A DNA stretch of 64,000 bases from Phytopythium helicoides (taxonomy: Eukaryota > Oomycota > Peronosporomycetes > Pythiales > Pythiaceae): assembly GCA_024867545.1 (NCBI GenBank), contig JANFNE010000009.1, forward strand, positions 124,001 to 188,000, in the 5' to 3' direction. Position numbers and translations under genes: made by a program. Within the stretch, counting starts at the first letter, position 1. Every line of letters starts with the position of its first letter. Below the pieces are notes generated by a model. It was not told the DNA's origin, ran no database searches, and saw nothing but the letters and a program-made list of their open reading frames with translations. Positions 10,348-20,574 of this stretch are shown piece by piece.

Positions 10348-12406
10348 AACAGGGTACCGATTCCCGGTGATTGTCTGTAATGGGGGTGGCGATAGCAATT
10401 GTAGTATACTCTCGACTACACATAGTTATTTCCCTGACTTCAGCACAGCGCGAAGCGCACTCATGAGCTTCGACTGTTCAAAGATTGTAACGCTGGGTCC
10501 ACCTTCGTAGGTTAAGTACTCTGATAGCTGCCGGTTCATACACTGAATCGTGCGGTCGAAGTCAGAAAGTTTGGTGAGGCGACACAGCTCCGTCGACGGG
10601 AACGGGGTGTGGTTCTTGTCCTTCGATAGGTGGCAGTGAAAACCACTCAAAACGTTACCCAGTGCTTTTTCCGCTAGCCTAGCGCTAATCCCGTCGACGG
10701 GGACTGCGTAGGTGCACTCGAACTCACGGGGATAATTCATTTCCCGATATAGCGAAGTCAACCGTTTGTCGAGGTTGAAGGTCATGCCATACTTGAAGAT
10801 GAAGTCATCGAGATGACACAAGTAGATGTACGCAACGATGTTCTTCCTCTTCATCTTTTCGTACACAGTCCTTTCAAACCCTTCAAAGGTGAACGCGGCA
10901 ACATATTTCCACGAACCCTTCTTCTTGTGGTGGTGGAAGTACACGTAGTCCTTTCCTTCGTAGTATGTGCTTGTTGTCCGCATGATGTTGCCTAGGTCGA
11001 ATTGAAATGCCTTTGCGACATCATCTCCGTCAAAGAAAATCCCCCCATACGTTGGGGTTCCGTACATTTTGATGGTGTGCTGATTCTCTTCCCGATCAAC
11101 AAAAAGCTCTGTCAGCCGAGAGTCAGAGATGAGGTTGGGTAACGACCGCAATCGATCTGCGTTCTTCTTCGCTAGGTCCTTGAACTTATCCTTGTTCTTT
11201 TGCCGCTGCTCCATAAGCCAGTCCGCAAAGATCGACCGCGCTTGCCGAACCTCCGCCTTCCCAATTACTTCACGCTCAGCCTCATCCGAGACCTCCGGGT
11301 GGAGATTCATAGGCTTGAGAAAGCGCTTCTTGTCGTCGCAATGCAGCTGCCGGCACCGCACTTGCACGTTCTCGGCGGACGTCGTTCCTGGCTGGACACT
11401 ACCGTCTTCAGCGAGGCTGTCTTGTGCCTCGATCGGACGTGCGAGCTGGTCAGAGGCGGCGCGACCACGGTAAACTAGCTCTTGAAGGCGCCGGATCGTC
11501 TCCTGCGCCTCCCGGAGCTGAGCTGCCATGCCTTGGCTGGCCGTGTCCGTCATAGATGACTGCGTTCCGCCGTCGACGTCGGCCACCGGCATGTCCCCAG
11601 CCACAGAAGTCCCCACGCTCGCTTGGTTTGTTGAATCGGAGCGCAGGAGCCGCTCAGACCCCGTTGCGCTCTGAATCGGCGCGGCGGGTGTGGGCGAGGG
11701 CGTCCTTGGTCATGGAGGTGGCGAGGCCGCGCTTGGTGTCGACGACGTCAGCGTCAGTCTTGAAGAGTTCTGTGGGCGCAACCTCGCGCGCTTTGTCACC
11801 GCGGGGTTGGGCAGCTCGTCCATGGGTGTGTTGGCGTGTTGGCGGCGCGCGGTGTAATCAGGAATGGGCGCTTCAACGTCCCGACACTAGGAAGGCCCGC
11901 CTGAGAATAAATTACTTGCGTGGGTTCGAGCTCGTCTTGAGAAGCACGCACGAAGTGAGAGAAGCACAAATCCAGGATGTAGTGCAGACCAGAAGAGATG
12001 CTGCTCTGCAAGGCAGCGCAACGCAATACGCTGCAAATGGCACTGCAAAATCACCAAGCAGACGAGGACAGCACTGTACAATTATGATAGAAAACCGGTC
12101 GGCACAAACAGCGCTGCAAAAATGCAATGTGGACGAGGCCTTTTAGGCAGCTGCAAGGCGAGAAAGCTGACGCAGACGAGACTCGAACAGAGGTGCTTAA
12201 AGAAACTCGCGCAGCTGCGTTCAAAAGAGCACAGCACTGCAGATTTACTCTGTAATTCTGCACTGATCTGCAAAGCAAAATCCACTCTGCAATCTTACCC
12301 TGCAGATTTACTCTGCACAATCCACTCTGCAATCTTACTCTGCAGATTTACTCTGCACAATCCACTCTGCAATCTTACTCTGCAGATTTACTCTGCACAA
12401 TCCACT
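10348..12406. repeat. E1 left arm (2,059 bp inverted repeat)
   Basis: Reverse complement of 13496-15554. It holds the minus-strand MSV199/GIY-YIG gene, ~0.65 kb of 5' flanking sequence, and a little over three satellite units in reverse orientation (about 12273-12406). Divergence begins at 12407. Confidence 0.85.
10426..11616 (-). CDS. MSV199/KilA-N-like plus GIY-YIG-like (T5orf172-type) protein, left copy
   Basis: Intact 396-residue ORF. Residues ~28-60 and ~112-160 are charged helices, probably coiled coil. Residues ~180-252 (MYGTPTYGGIFFDGDDVAKAF onward, ending with FTFEGFERTVYEKM) resemble the MSV199/BRO-N/KilA-N DNA-binding class known from large DNA viruses and phages. Residues ~260-345 resemble a GIY-YIG endonuclease of the T5orf172 type. 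The first motif is VAYIY (263-265), the second KYGMT (275-279), the candidate catalytic Arg is R285 in DKRL, and the candidate metal-binding Glu is E316 in AEKAL. MSV199 joined to a GIY-YIG-type domain is a known viral architecture. The gene points outward from the centre of E1. It may be the element's nuclease or a domesticated viral protein; function is inferred and no homologue search was possible. Confidence 0.75.
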   Translation of the reverse strand: MGTSVAGDMPVADVDGGTQSSMTDTASQGMAAQLREAQETIRRLQELVYRGRAASDQLARPIEAQDSLAEDGSVQPGTTSAENVQVRCRQLHCDDKKRFLKPMNLHPEVSDEAEREVIGKAEVRQARSIFADWLMEQRQKNKDKFKDLAKKNADRLRSLPNLISDSRLTELFVDREENQHTIKMYGTPTYGGIFFDGDDVAKAFQFDLGNIMRTTSTYYEGKDYVYFHHHKKKGSWKYVAAFTFEGFERTVYEKMKRKNIVAYIYLCHLDDFIFKYGMTFNLDKRLTSLYREMNYPREFECTYAVPVDGISARLAEKALGNVLSGFHCHLSKDKNHTPFPSTELCRLTKLSDFDRTIQCMNRQLSEYLTYEGGPSVTIFEQSKLMSALRAVLKSGK

Positions 12407-12577
12407 CAGCTGGCCCGGCACTGCCATCTCCGGCACCCTCATGCACCTTGTAATGCCGCAATGCTAGCGCTGGCGGCAGCGCTCTAACTTGCTCACTGCC
12501 GCCCCAGTACTAGAAGAATATGGATACTAGTAGAAAATGAATTGTACAGTAGGTTACGCAGCGTCGACTAGCAGTGC
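12407..12577. other. Unique spacer of E1
   Basis: About 170 bp found only once, between the left arm and the satellite array. It includes the AT-richer segment around 12510-12550. It breaks the symmetry of the palindrome and has no coding signal. Confidence 0.7.
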
Positions 12578-13624
12578 GGATTGTGCAGAGTAAATCTGCA
12601 GAGTAAGATTGCAGAGTGGATTGTGCAGAGTAAATCTGCAGAGTAAGATTGCAGAGTGGATTATGCAGAGTAAATCTGCAGAGTAAGATTGCAGAGTGGA
12701 TTATGCAGAGTAAATCTGCAGAGTAAGATTGCAGAGTGGATTGTGCAGAGTAAATCTGCAGAGTAAGATTGCAGAGTGGATTATGCAGAGTAAATCTGCA
12801 GAGTACGATTGCAGAGTGGATTGTGCAGAGTAAATCTGCAGAGTAAGATTGCAGAGTGGATTATGCAGAGTAAATCTGCAGAGTAAGATTGCAGAGTGGA
12901 TTATGCAGAGTAAATCTGCAGAGTAAGATTGCAGAGTGGATTATGCAGAGTAAATCTGCAGAGTAAGATTGCAGAGTGGATTGTGCAGAGTGGATTATGC
13001 AGAGTAAATCTGCAGAGTAAGATTGCAGAGTGGATTATGCAGAGTAAATCTGCAGAGTAAGATTGCAGAGTGGATTATGCAGAGTAAATCTGCAGAGTAA
13101 GATTGCAGAGTGGATTATGCAGAGTAAATCTGCAGAGTAAGATTGCAGAGTGGATTATGCAGAGTAAATCTGCAGAGTAAGATTGCAGAGTGGATTATGC
13201 AGAGTAAATCTGCAGAGTACGATTGCAGAGTGGATTATGCAGAGTAAATCTGCAGAGTAAGATTGCAGAGTGGATTGTGCAGAGTAAATCTGCAGAGTAA
13301 ATCTGCAGAGTAAGATTGCAGAGTGGATTATGCAGAGTAAATCTGCAGAGTAAGATTGCAGAGTGGATTGTGCAGAGTGGATTATGCAGAGTAAATCTGC
13401 AGAGTAAGATTGCAGAGTGGATTGTGCAGAGTAAATCTGCAGAGTAAGATTGCAGAGTGGATTATGCAGAGTAAATCTGCAGAGTACGATTGCAGAGTGG
13501 ATTGTGCAGAGTAAATCTGCAGAGTAAGATTGCAGAGTGGATTGTGCAGAGTAAATCTGCAGAGTAAGATTGCAGAGTGGATTGTGCAGAGTAAATCTGC
13601 AGGGTAAGATTGCAGAGTGGATTT
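12578..13624. repeat. 40-bp satellite array, about 26 units
   Basis: Tandem units of 40 bp, each built from three sub-repeats that start with gcagagt (13, 13 and 14 bp: gcagagtaaatct, gcagagtaagatt, gcagagtggattat). Units differ by g/a in att(g/a)tgc and a few single changes, and some junctions carry an extra or missing sub-repeat (near 12981, 13288 and 13370). Each unit contains ctgcag. The right-hand three and a half units belong to the right arm. Open frames across the array are a by-product of the repeat. Confidence 0.95.
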
Positions 13625-15554
13625 TGCTTTGCAGATCAGTGCAGAATTACAGAGTAAATCTGCAGTGCTGTGCTCTTTTGAACGCAGCTGCGCGAGTTTC
13701 TTTAAGCACCTCTGTTCGAGTCTCGTCTGCGTCAGCTTTCTCGCCTTGCAGCTGCCTAAAAGGCCTCGTCCACATTGCATTTTTGCAGCGCTGTTTGTGC
13801 CGACCGGTTTTCTATCATAATTGTACAGTGCTGTCCTCGTCTGCTTGGTGATTTTGCAGTGCCATTTGCAGCGTATTGCGTTGCGCTGCCTTGCAGAGCA
13901 GCATCTCTTCTGGTCTGCACTACATCCTGGATTTGTGCTTCTCTCACTTCGTGCGTGCTTCTCAAGACGAGCTCGAACCCACGCAAGTAATTTATTCTCA
14001 GGCGGGCCTTCCTAGTGTCGGGACGTTGAAGCGCCCATTCCTGATTACACCGCGCGCCGCCAACACGCCAACACACCCATGGACGAGCTGCCCAACCCCG
14101 CGGTGACAAAGCGCGCGAGGTTGCGCCCACAGAACTCTTCAAGACTGACGCTGACGTCGTCGACACCAAGCGCGGCCTCGCCACCTCCATGACCAAGGAC
14201 GCCCTCGCCCACACCCGCCGCGCCGATTCAGAGCGCAACGGGGTCTGAGCGGCTCCTGCGCTCCGATTCAACAAACCAAGCGAGCGTGGGGACTTCTGTG
14301 GCTGGGGACATGCCGGTGGCCGACGTCGACGGCGGAACGCAGTCATCTATGACGGACACGGCCAGCCAAGGCATGGCAGCTCAGCTCCGGGAGGCGCAGG
14401 AGACGATCCGGCGCCTTCAAGAGCTAGTTTACCGTGGTCGCGCCGCCTCTGACCAGCTCGCACGTCCGATCGAGGCACAAGACAGCCTCGCTGAAGACGG
14501 TAGTGTCCAGCCAGGAACGACGTCCGCCGAGAACGTGCAAGTGCGGTGCCGGCAGCTGCATTGCGACGACAAGAAGCGCTTTCTCAAGCCTATGAATCTC
14601 CACCCGGAGGTCTCGGATGAGGCTGAGCGTGAAGTAATTGGGAAGGCGGAGGTTCGGCAAGCGCGGTCGATCTTTGCGGACTGGCTTATGGAGCAGCGGC
14701 AAAAGAACAAGGATAAGTTCAAGGACCTAGCGAAGAAGAACGCAGATCGATTGCGGTCGTTACCCAACCTCATCTCTGACTCTCGGCTGACAGAGCTTTT
14801 TGTTGATCGGGAAGAGAATCAGCACACCATCAAAATGTACGGAACCCCAACGTATGGGGGGATTTTCTTTGACGGAGATGATGTCGCAAAGGCATTTCAA
14901 TTCGACCTAGGCAACATCATGCGGACAACAAGCACATACTACGAAGGAAAGGACTACGTGTACTTCCACCACCACAAGAAGAAGGGTTCGTGGAAATATG
15001 TTGCCGCGTTCACCTTTGAAGGGTTTGAAAGGACTGTGTACGAAAAGATGAAGAGGAAGAACATCGTTGCGTACATCTACTTGTGTCATCTCGATGACTT
15101 CATCTTCAAGTATGGCATGACCTTCAACCTCGACAAACGGTTGACTTCGCTATATCGGGAAATGAATTATCCCCGTGAGTTCGAGTGCACCTACGCAGTC
15201 CCCGTCGACGGGATTAGCGCTAGGCTAGCGGAAAAAGCACTGGGTAACGTTTTGAGTGGTTTTCACTGCCACCTATCGAAGGACAAGAACCACACCCCGT
15301 TCCCGTCGACGGAGCTGTGTCGCCTCACCAAACTTTCTGACTTCGACCGCACGATTCAGTGTATGAACCGGCAGCTATCAGAGTACTTAACCTACGAAGG
15401 TGGACCCAGCGTTACAATCTTTGAACAGTCGAAGCTCATGAGTGCGCTTCGCGCTGTGCTGAAGTCAGGGAAATAACTATGTGTAGTCGAGAGTATACTA
15501 CAATTGCTATCGCCACCCCCATTACAGACAATCACCGGGAATCGGTACCCTGTT
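13496..15554. repeat. E1 right arm (2,059 bp inverted repeat)
   Basis: Reverse complement of 10348-12406 with no difference found by eye in the stretches compared. It begins inside the satellite and ends with ggtaccctgtt just before the 37-bp hairpin sequence. Confidence 0.85.
14286..15476 (+). CDS. MSV199/KilA-N-like plus GIY-YIG-like (T5orf172-type) protein, right copy
   Basis: Translation identical over all 396 residues to the left-arm copy, with the same MSV199-like region (~180-252) and the same GIY-YIG-like region with Tyr263, Tyr276-Gly277, Arg285 and Glu316. Identity of both copies implies recent duplication, ongoing gene conversion between the arms, or formation of the palindrome in one step. 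The gene reads outward and ends 78 bp before the arm end. The shared flank upstream includes ~0.66 kb between the start and the satellite, so both copies probably use the same promoter type. Either copy could supply a nuclease activity to the element; a purely regulatory DNA-binding role is also possible. Confidence 0.75.
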   Translation: MGTSVAGDMPVADVDGGTQSSMTDTASQGMAAQLREAQETIRRLQELVYRGRAASDQLARPIEAQDSLAEDGSVQPGTTSAENVQVRCRQLHCDDKKRFLKPMNLHPEVSDEAEREVIGKAEVRQARSIFADWLMEQRQKNKDKFKDLAKKNADRLRSLPNLISDSRLTELFVDREENQHTIKMYGTPTYGGIFFDGDDVAKAFQFDLGNIMRTTSTYYEGKDYVYFHHHKKKGSWKYVAAFTFEGFERTVYEKMKRKNIVAYIYLCHLDDFIFKYGMTFNLDKRLTSLYREMNYPREFECTYAVPVDGISARLAEKALGNVLSGFHCHLSKDKNHTPFPSTELCRLTKLSDFDRTIQCMNRQLSEYLTYEGGPSVTIFEQSKLMSALRAVLKSGK

Positions 15555-15588
15555 TTGAGAAAACACGAATCAGCCACCGTGTTTTGAC
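15552..15588. repeat. 37-bp hairpin-forming sequence at E1 right edge
   Basis: AAAACACG and CGTGTTTT flank a 10-base loop. The full 37 bases match 8246-8282 exactly in reverse complement. It overlaps the arm end by three bases (15552-15554). Confidence 0.8.
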
Positions 15589-15793
15589 ACATTATTGACA
15601 TATTATTAACACGTATACTTGTCGAAGTGCAGCCCTTCCGCCGGAGCATGCCTAATCGGGGGCGCCATGCCATGCGCCAGCGATTCTTCTCCAGCCACGG
15701 TGCCCCGCCTGCGCTACGGTACGAACGGCGCTCGTCCCCCCATGCAGCGCGGCGTTAGCTACTCGCGGGCCGGAAGGAGTCGCCAGCCGAGCG

Positions 15794-16200
15794 GTGAGCA
15801 TCGCGGGTGGTGGCGCGGCCGCCTTGGCCCGGCGATACCTAGCCAAATGGCTGGATACAGATGTGGTTGTCAAGCTTTTCTTGCAGGAGGCAGCCCTCTC
15901 CTCGTTCGAGGATGAAGCTCAAATGTGGCAGCAATTACGACACCCAAACGTGATCACGATGCATGGTGCATGCGAACCAGGTCCTGGCTTGCAGCTGTTC
16001 CTTTGTGAGTTTGCAAGCAACTGATCGTTGAAGCTGCAGTATTCGAGTTGGCGAAATGGTCAAAATGTGTGCACCAAGACGATGGTCTGGCCTTTGCTCA
16101 TGCACTGTGTCTCGAAAAACGTAGCCATGAAAAGAGCTCATGACACTCTGTTCATGAGATATGGAGACGTGGCCAGGAATGCACAGATTCATGCTTGCAT
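15794..16200 (+). pseudogene. TKL/receptor-like protein kinase relic (N-lobe)
   Basis: The frame 15794-16024 encodes ARRYLAKWLDTDVVVKLF, then FEDEAQMWQQLRHPNVITMHGAC and QLFLCEFASN. This is the oomycete TKL kinase N-lobe: the VVVK lysine, the alphaC Glu region, HPNVI and the hinge. The reading frame then stops. A second frame around 16080-16140 shows DDGLAFAHALCLEKR, recalling the GLxxLHxxxVxH helix before the catalytic loop. HRD and DFG motifs are absent. Stops and a frame change show it is broken. Confidence 0.65.
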
Positions 16201-16699
16201 TTCCAAGTGGTATCGCGTCGTTGTAGTATCGCGTCGTTGTCGTTGAATCCTGTAGTGAAATTCAAAGCCCTGTTGTTGAGACTTCCGCCGCTCGCATATA
16301 TTGTAAACAGCTCCGTTCGCCTTTGATGCTGTGTTATTACTCGATGACATGATAAACGCTGCCATTGAGCGAGTTTTCACGACATCAACGCTAAAAATTC
16401 AAGCTGAGTCGATTCGAATAACCGTATCTTCACTGCACACCCTCTCGACTGAACATGTAAGCTGCACTGCAACTCCATTGGGGCCGCTATATCGTTCTGC
16501 AACACCGAAACCAGCTCCACCTCAACGATATTGCATCAATCATCCACTCAACGATCGTTGTCTTTTCCTCATCGGTATCCTCTTCCTCTCACTACTGGCG
16601 GCGGCAGCAACATATCATCCGGCGTACGCCGTGTGCTGCGATACTAGGAACGGCACCACTACCGCTACCGCAATTGGTGATTCCGGCAGTGCATGACGC

Positions 16700-16897
16700 G
16701 TGAGCCGAATCCAATGTCGAAAGCAACTCATGCTGCTGCGCCGAAAGCGAAAGTGTTTGTGTGAAGGTAGCAGCTTTAGTCCAACCTCCACCGTCTACAT
16801 CGTCGCCACCTGCCTTGTTGCCAGTTTGATTGTTGTCGGAGGTGCCTCCTTATGGCTCCGCAAGCGTCGATCGGCAACACTTTACACACATCCATGA
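16700..16897 (+). pseudogene. Receptor-kinase transmembrane segment relic
   Basis: The frame contains a single hydrophobic span, VYIVATCLVASLIVVGGASL, followed by the basic stop-transfer LRKRRS. This is the typical membrane segment and juxtamembrane start of oomycete receptor-like TKL kinases. It lies 0.5 kb downstream of a kinase N-lobe relic, the wrong order for one gene, so the locus was rearranged or two genes decayed. The rest of 16200-17200 shows no gene. Confidence 0.4.
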
Positions 16898-17206
16898 GTC
16901 TTTGGCGGAAGGAAGAGCAATCATCAAGCATGACTTCCTGCATGATTTACATGGTGTAGAGGGCCACCATGGCTCTCAACCTACCTCTTTCCTGCTCTGC
17001 AACAACCATTGATGCATGGCGGAGGCATCACCAGACCAAAACGCCAACTCTTCACTCCTCACGATTAGTCCCCTCCTTACAGTCAACTCGGAAATACAAT
17101 ATTCGTGCGTAGCTCTTCACACACGCCGGATCATCGGTAGTCCACGTCATGGCCGCCGCCAAGCGCCGCCCCACAGCCGCCTCTCCCTCCGCTTCGCCCG
17201 CTGCAA

Positions 17207-18070
17207 ATGCTCGCTCTAGTCGCACGTCACCACATGTGCAGCCATCGTCGGCTCCCCGGCGTCCTGGCGCCGCTGATCGTGGCGCTCGTGGCGCTCGCGG
17301 CCGTGGCGCTCGAGTTCACGACCGCGCCAGAGTACGCCAACTCCAAGTCGCTGCAGAGCGCGCTCAAGAAGTGCTTCATCGCGTTCGTGTGCCTCAGCGC
17401 GCGCGTGCAGCTGCGAGAGCTCGCGTTCGGCCCGGTGGGCCGCCGCACGACGCTGAGAGGACTGCTGGTCGGCCACTGCCGAGCGCTGGCCATTGCGTAC
17501 GCTGCTAATGCGGCAGGAACGACCATCATCCGCCCGCTGTTCGGCGCGGCCCCGCAGTATGAGGAAACCTTCTGGCTCGTGGTCCCCATCTACGTGCTGG
17601 TCGAGCTCGTGGTCGACGGGCTGAGAGTGCCGCTGGCGCTTGTCAACGCGGTCATCGGACTCTGCGTCGGCTGGCTCAAGGCGGTCACCATCTCCAAGCT
17701 TGTGCTGCAGTGGCAGGACTCAGCCGAGGCCCACCCGCTCACGTTCGTCGGCGTCTCGACTGCCAACCTCTTCGCCAGCGGCGTCGTGCTGCGGTACTTT
17801 GTGCACTACCAGCGTTCTCGGCGACTCACCAATTTGTCGTTCGGGGTCTTCTGGTCTATCGTCAAGATCGCCATTATCGCGGCGGGGATAGGCCTCGTTG
17901 CACACGTCGCCAATCACTTCATGAACCAGCAAGCGCGCCAATTGGAAGCGCGCGCGCTGTACTTTGTCGTCGCCTGGTTTGCGCTGCACAAGTATTGGGA
18001 GGCTCCTCTCGAGAAGTTGCTTGTCATCCTTTTTGACGGCGGAAAGCCAGCCAAGAGCAAGCGCCACTGA
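17207..18070 (+). CDS. Multi-pass membrane protein, possibly TRIC-like
   Basis: The ORF encodes 287 residues with about six or seven hydrophobic spans, a Gly-rich middle (VNAVIGLCVGWLKAV) and a basic KSKRH tail. The spacing of helices and the GWLKAV segment faintly recall trimeric intracellular cation (TRIC) channels of the ER, but no diagnostic motif is certain. The first in-frame ATG at 17207 has little context. A better-looking start (catggccgccgcc, ATG at 17149) lies in another frame, so a single-base frame error or an unrecognised short intron near 17200 may hide the true N-terminus. The gene is tail-to-tail with the TPR gene, with 54 bp between the stops. The gene is probable; the function is not established. 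Confidence 0.6.
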   Translation: MLALVARHHMCSHRRLPGVLAPLIVALVALAAVALEFTTAPEYANSKSLQSALKKCFIAFVCLSARVQLRELAFGPVGRRTTLRGLLVGHCRALAIAYAANAAGTTIIRPLFGAAPQYEETFWLVVPIYVLVELVVDGLRVPLALVNAVIGLCVGWLKAVTISKLVLQWQDSAEAHPLTFVGVSTANLFASGVVLRYFVHYQRSRRLTNLSFGVFWSIVKIAIIAAGIGLVAHVANHFMNQQARQLEARALYFVVAWFALHKYWEAPLEKLLVILFDGGKPAKSKRH

Positions 18071-18124
18071 TCCCAATAGATAGATGACGACAGTGATGAA
18101 TGCCCACTTATCAAGAAGTACACG

Positions 18125-20574
18125 TCATTTGCTCTTCTTTTTGGCACCGCCCTTCTTCTTGCCCTTCTTGCTCTTCTTTTTCGTTGGAAGCAATTTGACG
18201 GGTTCGAGTGCTCGGATCTGGAAGACACTACCAGGGATCACGTGCGCATATTCGCCACGCTCAAGAGCTCCATGTGGATCAGTGACGACTGTTACCTGGC
18301 AACCGCGAGCATGCTCGAGGTTTCGGTGAACAATCTCCACTCGAGGGTGCGACGGACCCAACGCATCGGTATAGATGCGCTTAGCCTCTTTGAAGAGAAG
18401 AAATGCCTCCTCAATTGGCGAGAATCCTGCCGTACCATGGCCAATATCTACAACTTCTTGACTCAAGCAGCAACCCACATTGTTCATTGCGGTTGCAAGG
18501 TCGATTTCAACATTGATATTCCGGATGGTTCTCGAATCGGTCGCCTTGTGATTTGCAGCTGCTTTCCGAACATCTAGAACTTGCTGATGTGCCAGCTTCG
18601 AAAGAGAAACCTCGCCCATATAGAATAGAGTGCAAGCCATGCAGCTCCGAACCAAAAGACGAGCCGGGTGGTCAGAGGGCAGTGCTTCTGCGGCTTTTAA
18701 CGCGTCGACATACTTGGCAAGAGCTAGTGCATCTCTTCGAGCGCTATCAAGCACGCTGGCAGTCAGCAGATCAAAGTATACTTGCAGCTCGGTTGTCGAG
18801 TCGGCTAGAGCTGCTGGAGTACTGATTGGCGTGCGGAAGCAATGTGTCAAGCCATCGTATTAGCAGAAGTATCCCCATGCTAAGAACTGTACCTTTCGAT
18901 TTCGTGCAGTTGGGCTTGACTTGCATCTAAAGTCGACAACGCCATCTAAAGATTGACAAAGCATACCAAATTGTTCAGTGTTATTGCTCCACAAAACATT
19001 TGCCGTAGCTCATCCTCACATGATATTGTCCAGCATTTTGAAATTTGATGGCATTTTCAACGAGCTGAAGCATTGATTTGGGCATCGGCGGTGGCGACAC
19101 AATTTCTCGAATCATGACGACTCGTGGAGGTGTTGGCCGTGGCGATATCGATTTTCTTGACAAGAACTCTCCGAGTTGAGAGGCGCTAGATAGTCGCGGG
19201 GATCCAAATGACTCGACAGAGTTTTCTGGACTTGTTGACGCTGCTTTGGTTGGACTGCTTCGTCGTGGAGGAAGTCGCGAGAATAAGACGCTGCGCTTTG
19301 GTTGCGATTTAGCCAAACCATTTGACATCGTTCCGACTCCAACATTCGCCAGAAGCGATGTTATATCTCTTACAGCTGCTGATCGCGACACTTCCTTCTC
19401 ACATTCGGGTGTATTATTGGTTGCTGCAATGTCTGTTAAATCGGCGGCCGAGTCGCTGTTCTGCTCAGACATTGAGTCGATTTGTGGCAAGGGCTCTATT
19501 GGCGTTATGATCGTCTGGTGCGAGTCGTCGTGGAGAAGCGAAATATTCATGTGCTGCAGCAAAAGCTCAATGCTGAATTCAAGCCGACAAGTCTCAATCG
19601 CTCGACGTAGCTGTGCACCCTCTCGAAGCAGAGCCTTGTGGTGGAATGCCGATGACACACGGCAAAAGAGTTCAATAAATTGCGCGAAGAATAATTCGTC
19701 TGTCGACCCTGACAACTGTGAAGCAGTGTAGCCTTCATCGCCACTCCAACCATCGACAGCAGCCAGCCGAAGCTCAGTCATCATCTGTGGCCATCAAAGC
19801 AGAAACGAACTCAGTGATGGCGTTATTACAGCGTCGGAGAGCTCCTTACCAACGTGAGATCGTTGTAGGAAAAGTAGTCTTCGTACTCAAAGTACGCGTT
19901 CAGGAAGTCCACAAATCCCCCAAATGTAATGTACTCTGATGCATCGAGCACGGTGCCAGTCCCTGCTAGTCGGTTCATGCTGCCGTAAAGCTGAAATCCC
20001 TGTACGAGTTTTGGGAGACTCGATCGTAGTGTGTCGACCACGCTAGCTTTTGCAATTTGTTTTCGCAGCGTATCCATCCGCTTTGTGGCTAGAGGCTGAG
20101 CAGCCTGAATTTCTTCCAGCAACGCCGCGAGAAGCTCCGATTCGGGGCGTCGCACAGCCAGCGGCAACTTTCCATCCGGCTGATGTCCATTGTGACCATG
20201 AATTTCGTACTTGAGTTTCGCCATCTTGGCGAGCGCGATCTGGAAGTCGCGATAGCCTAAATACCTCTCGCTCGCTCCTGAAATGTGCACTGTAACGTGA
20301 GATCACCGCTCAGTTGAAGCAGTTGCATCGTTTAAAGCACTACCAGCCGAGGATCGGAATGCGTCGAGCATATCAAACAGTGTAAATCTCCGGTGCTGCA
20401 GGAAGTAACACCTCTGCGCTAGCGGGTCAAAGCTGACAAATCAAATGAAACTCAGCAGCCATCTCGTTTCAAAATTTTAATCCTCATAACTCCATACCTG
20501 ACACCGCGATCGCCAGACCGCAGCGCATTGAAAAGCTCTCGCGCTCCACCACTCTCTTCGCCTTCGGCCGCCAT
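18125..20574 (-). CDS. TPR-containing protein with Lys-rich tail, 6 exons
   Basis: Splicing worked out by frame and GT-AG sites gives exons 20498-20574, 20344-20432, 19850-20289, 19020-19784, 18893-18945 and 18125-18821 (2121 nt, 706 residues, all phases consistent). The N-terminal third has helical segments (YLGYRDFQIALAKMAKL, FVDFLNAYFEYEDYF) with an EF-hand-like rhythm but no clear calcium loop. The middle is Ser/Pro-rich and probably disordered. The C-terminal ~230 residues look like TPR helices (ALALAKYVDALKAAEALPSDH, AFLLFKEAKRIYTDALGPSHP). The tail KKKSKKGKKKGGAKKKSK is strongly basic. TPR domains bind peptides; the partner is unknown. Its 5' half also exists as an inverted truncated copy at 24.2-25.3 kb. 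The original promoter seems to have been shared with the ROGDI-like gene. Confidence 0.8.

Larger units (their letters stand above)
10326..15588. mobile_element. Palindromic element E1: inverted arms with duplicated MSV199/GIY-YIG gene around a satellite
   Basis: Positions 10348-12406 and 13496-15554 are reverse complements of each other (mirror coordinates sum to 25902). The two genes, and several chance frames, sit at exact mirror positions with identical translations. The flanks differ outside 10348 and 15554. A perfect 10-bp-arm hairpin (10326-10347) abuts the left arm, and a 37-bp hairpin-forming sequence (15552-15588), also present at 8.2 kb, abuts the right arm. Between the arms lie a unique spacer and a 40-bp satellite. 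Differing flanks and an asymmetric centre argue against a simple fold-back sequencing chimera. No target-site duplication was recognised. The GIY-YIG-like protein is the only candidate enzyme for mobility. Classification as mobile is inference from structure. Confidence 0.65.

Noticed and set aside
12122..12487. Leu/Ser/Cys-rich ORFs in the E1 arms and through the satellite (for example 12122-12487 and 13382-13780)
   Set aside because: They follow the repeat period (40 bp x 3 = 40 residues) or lie opposite the real gene. No start context or domain.
10348..15554. Possibility that E1 is a long-read fold-back artefact
   Set aside because: The sequence outside each arm is different and the centre is asymmetric, which a simple fold-back chimera would not give. 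It still needs read-level confirmation.
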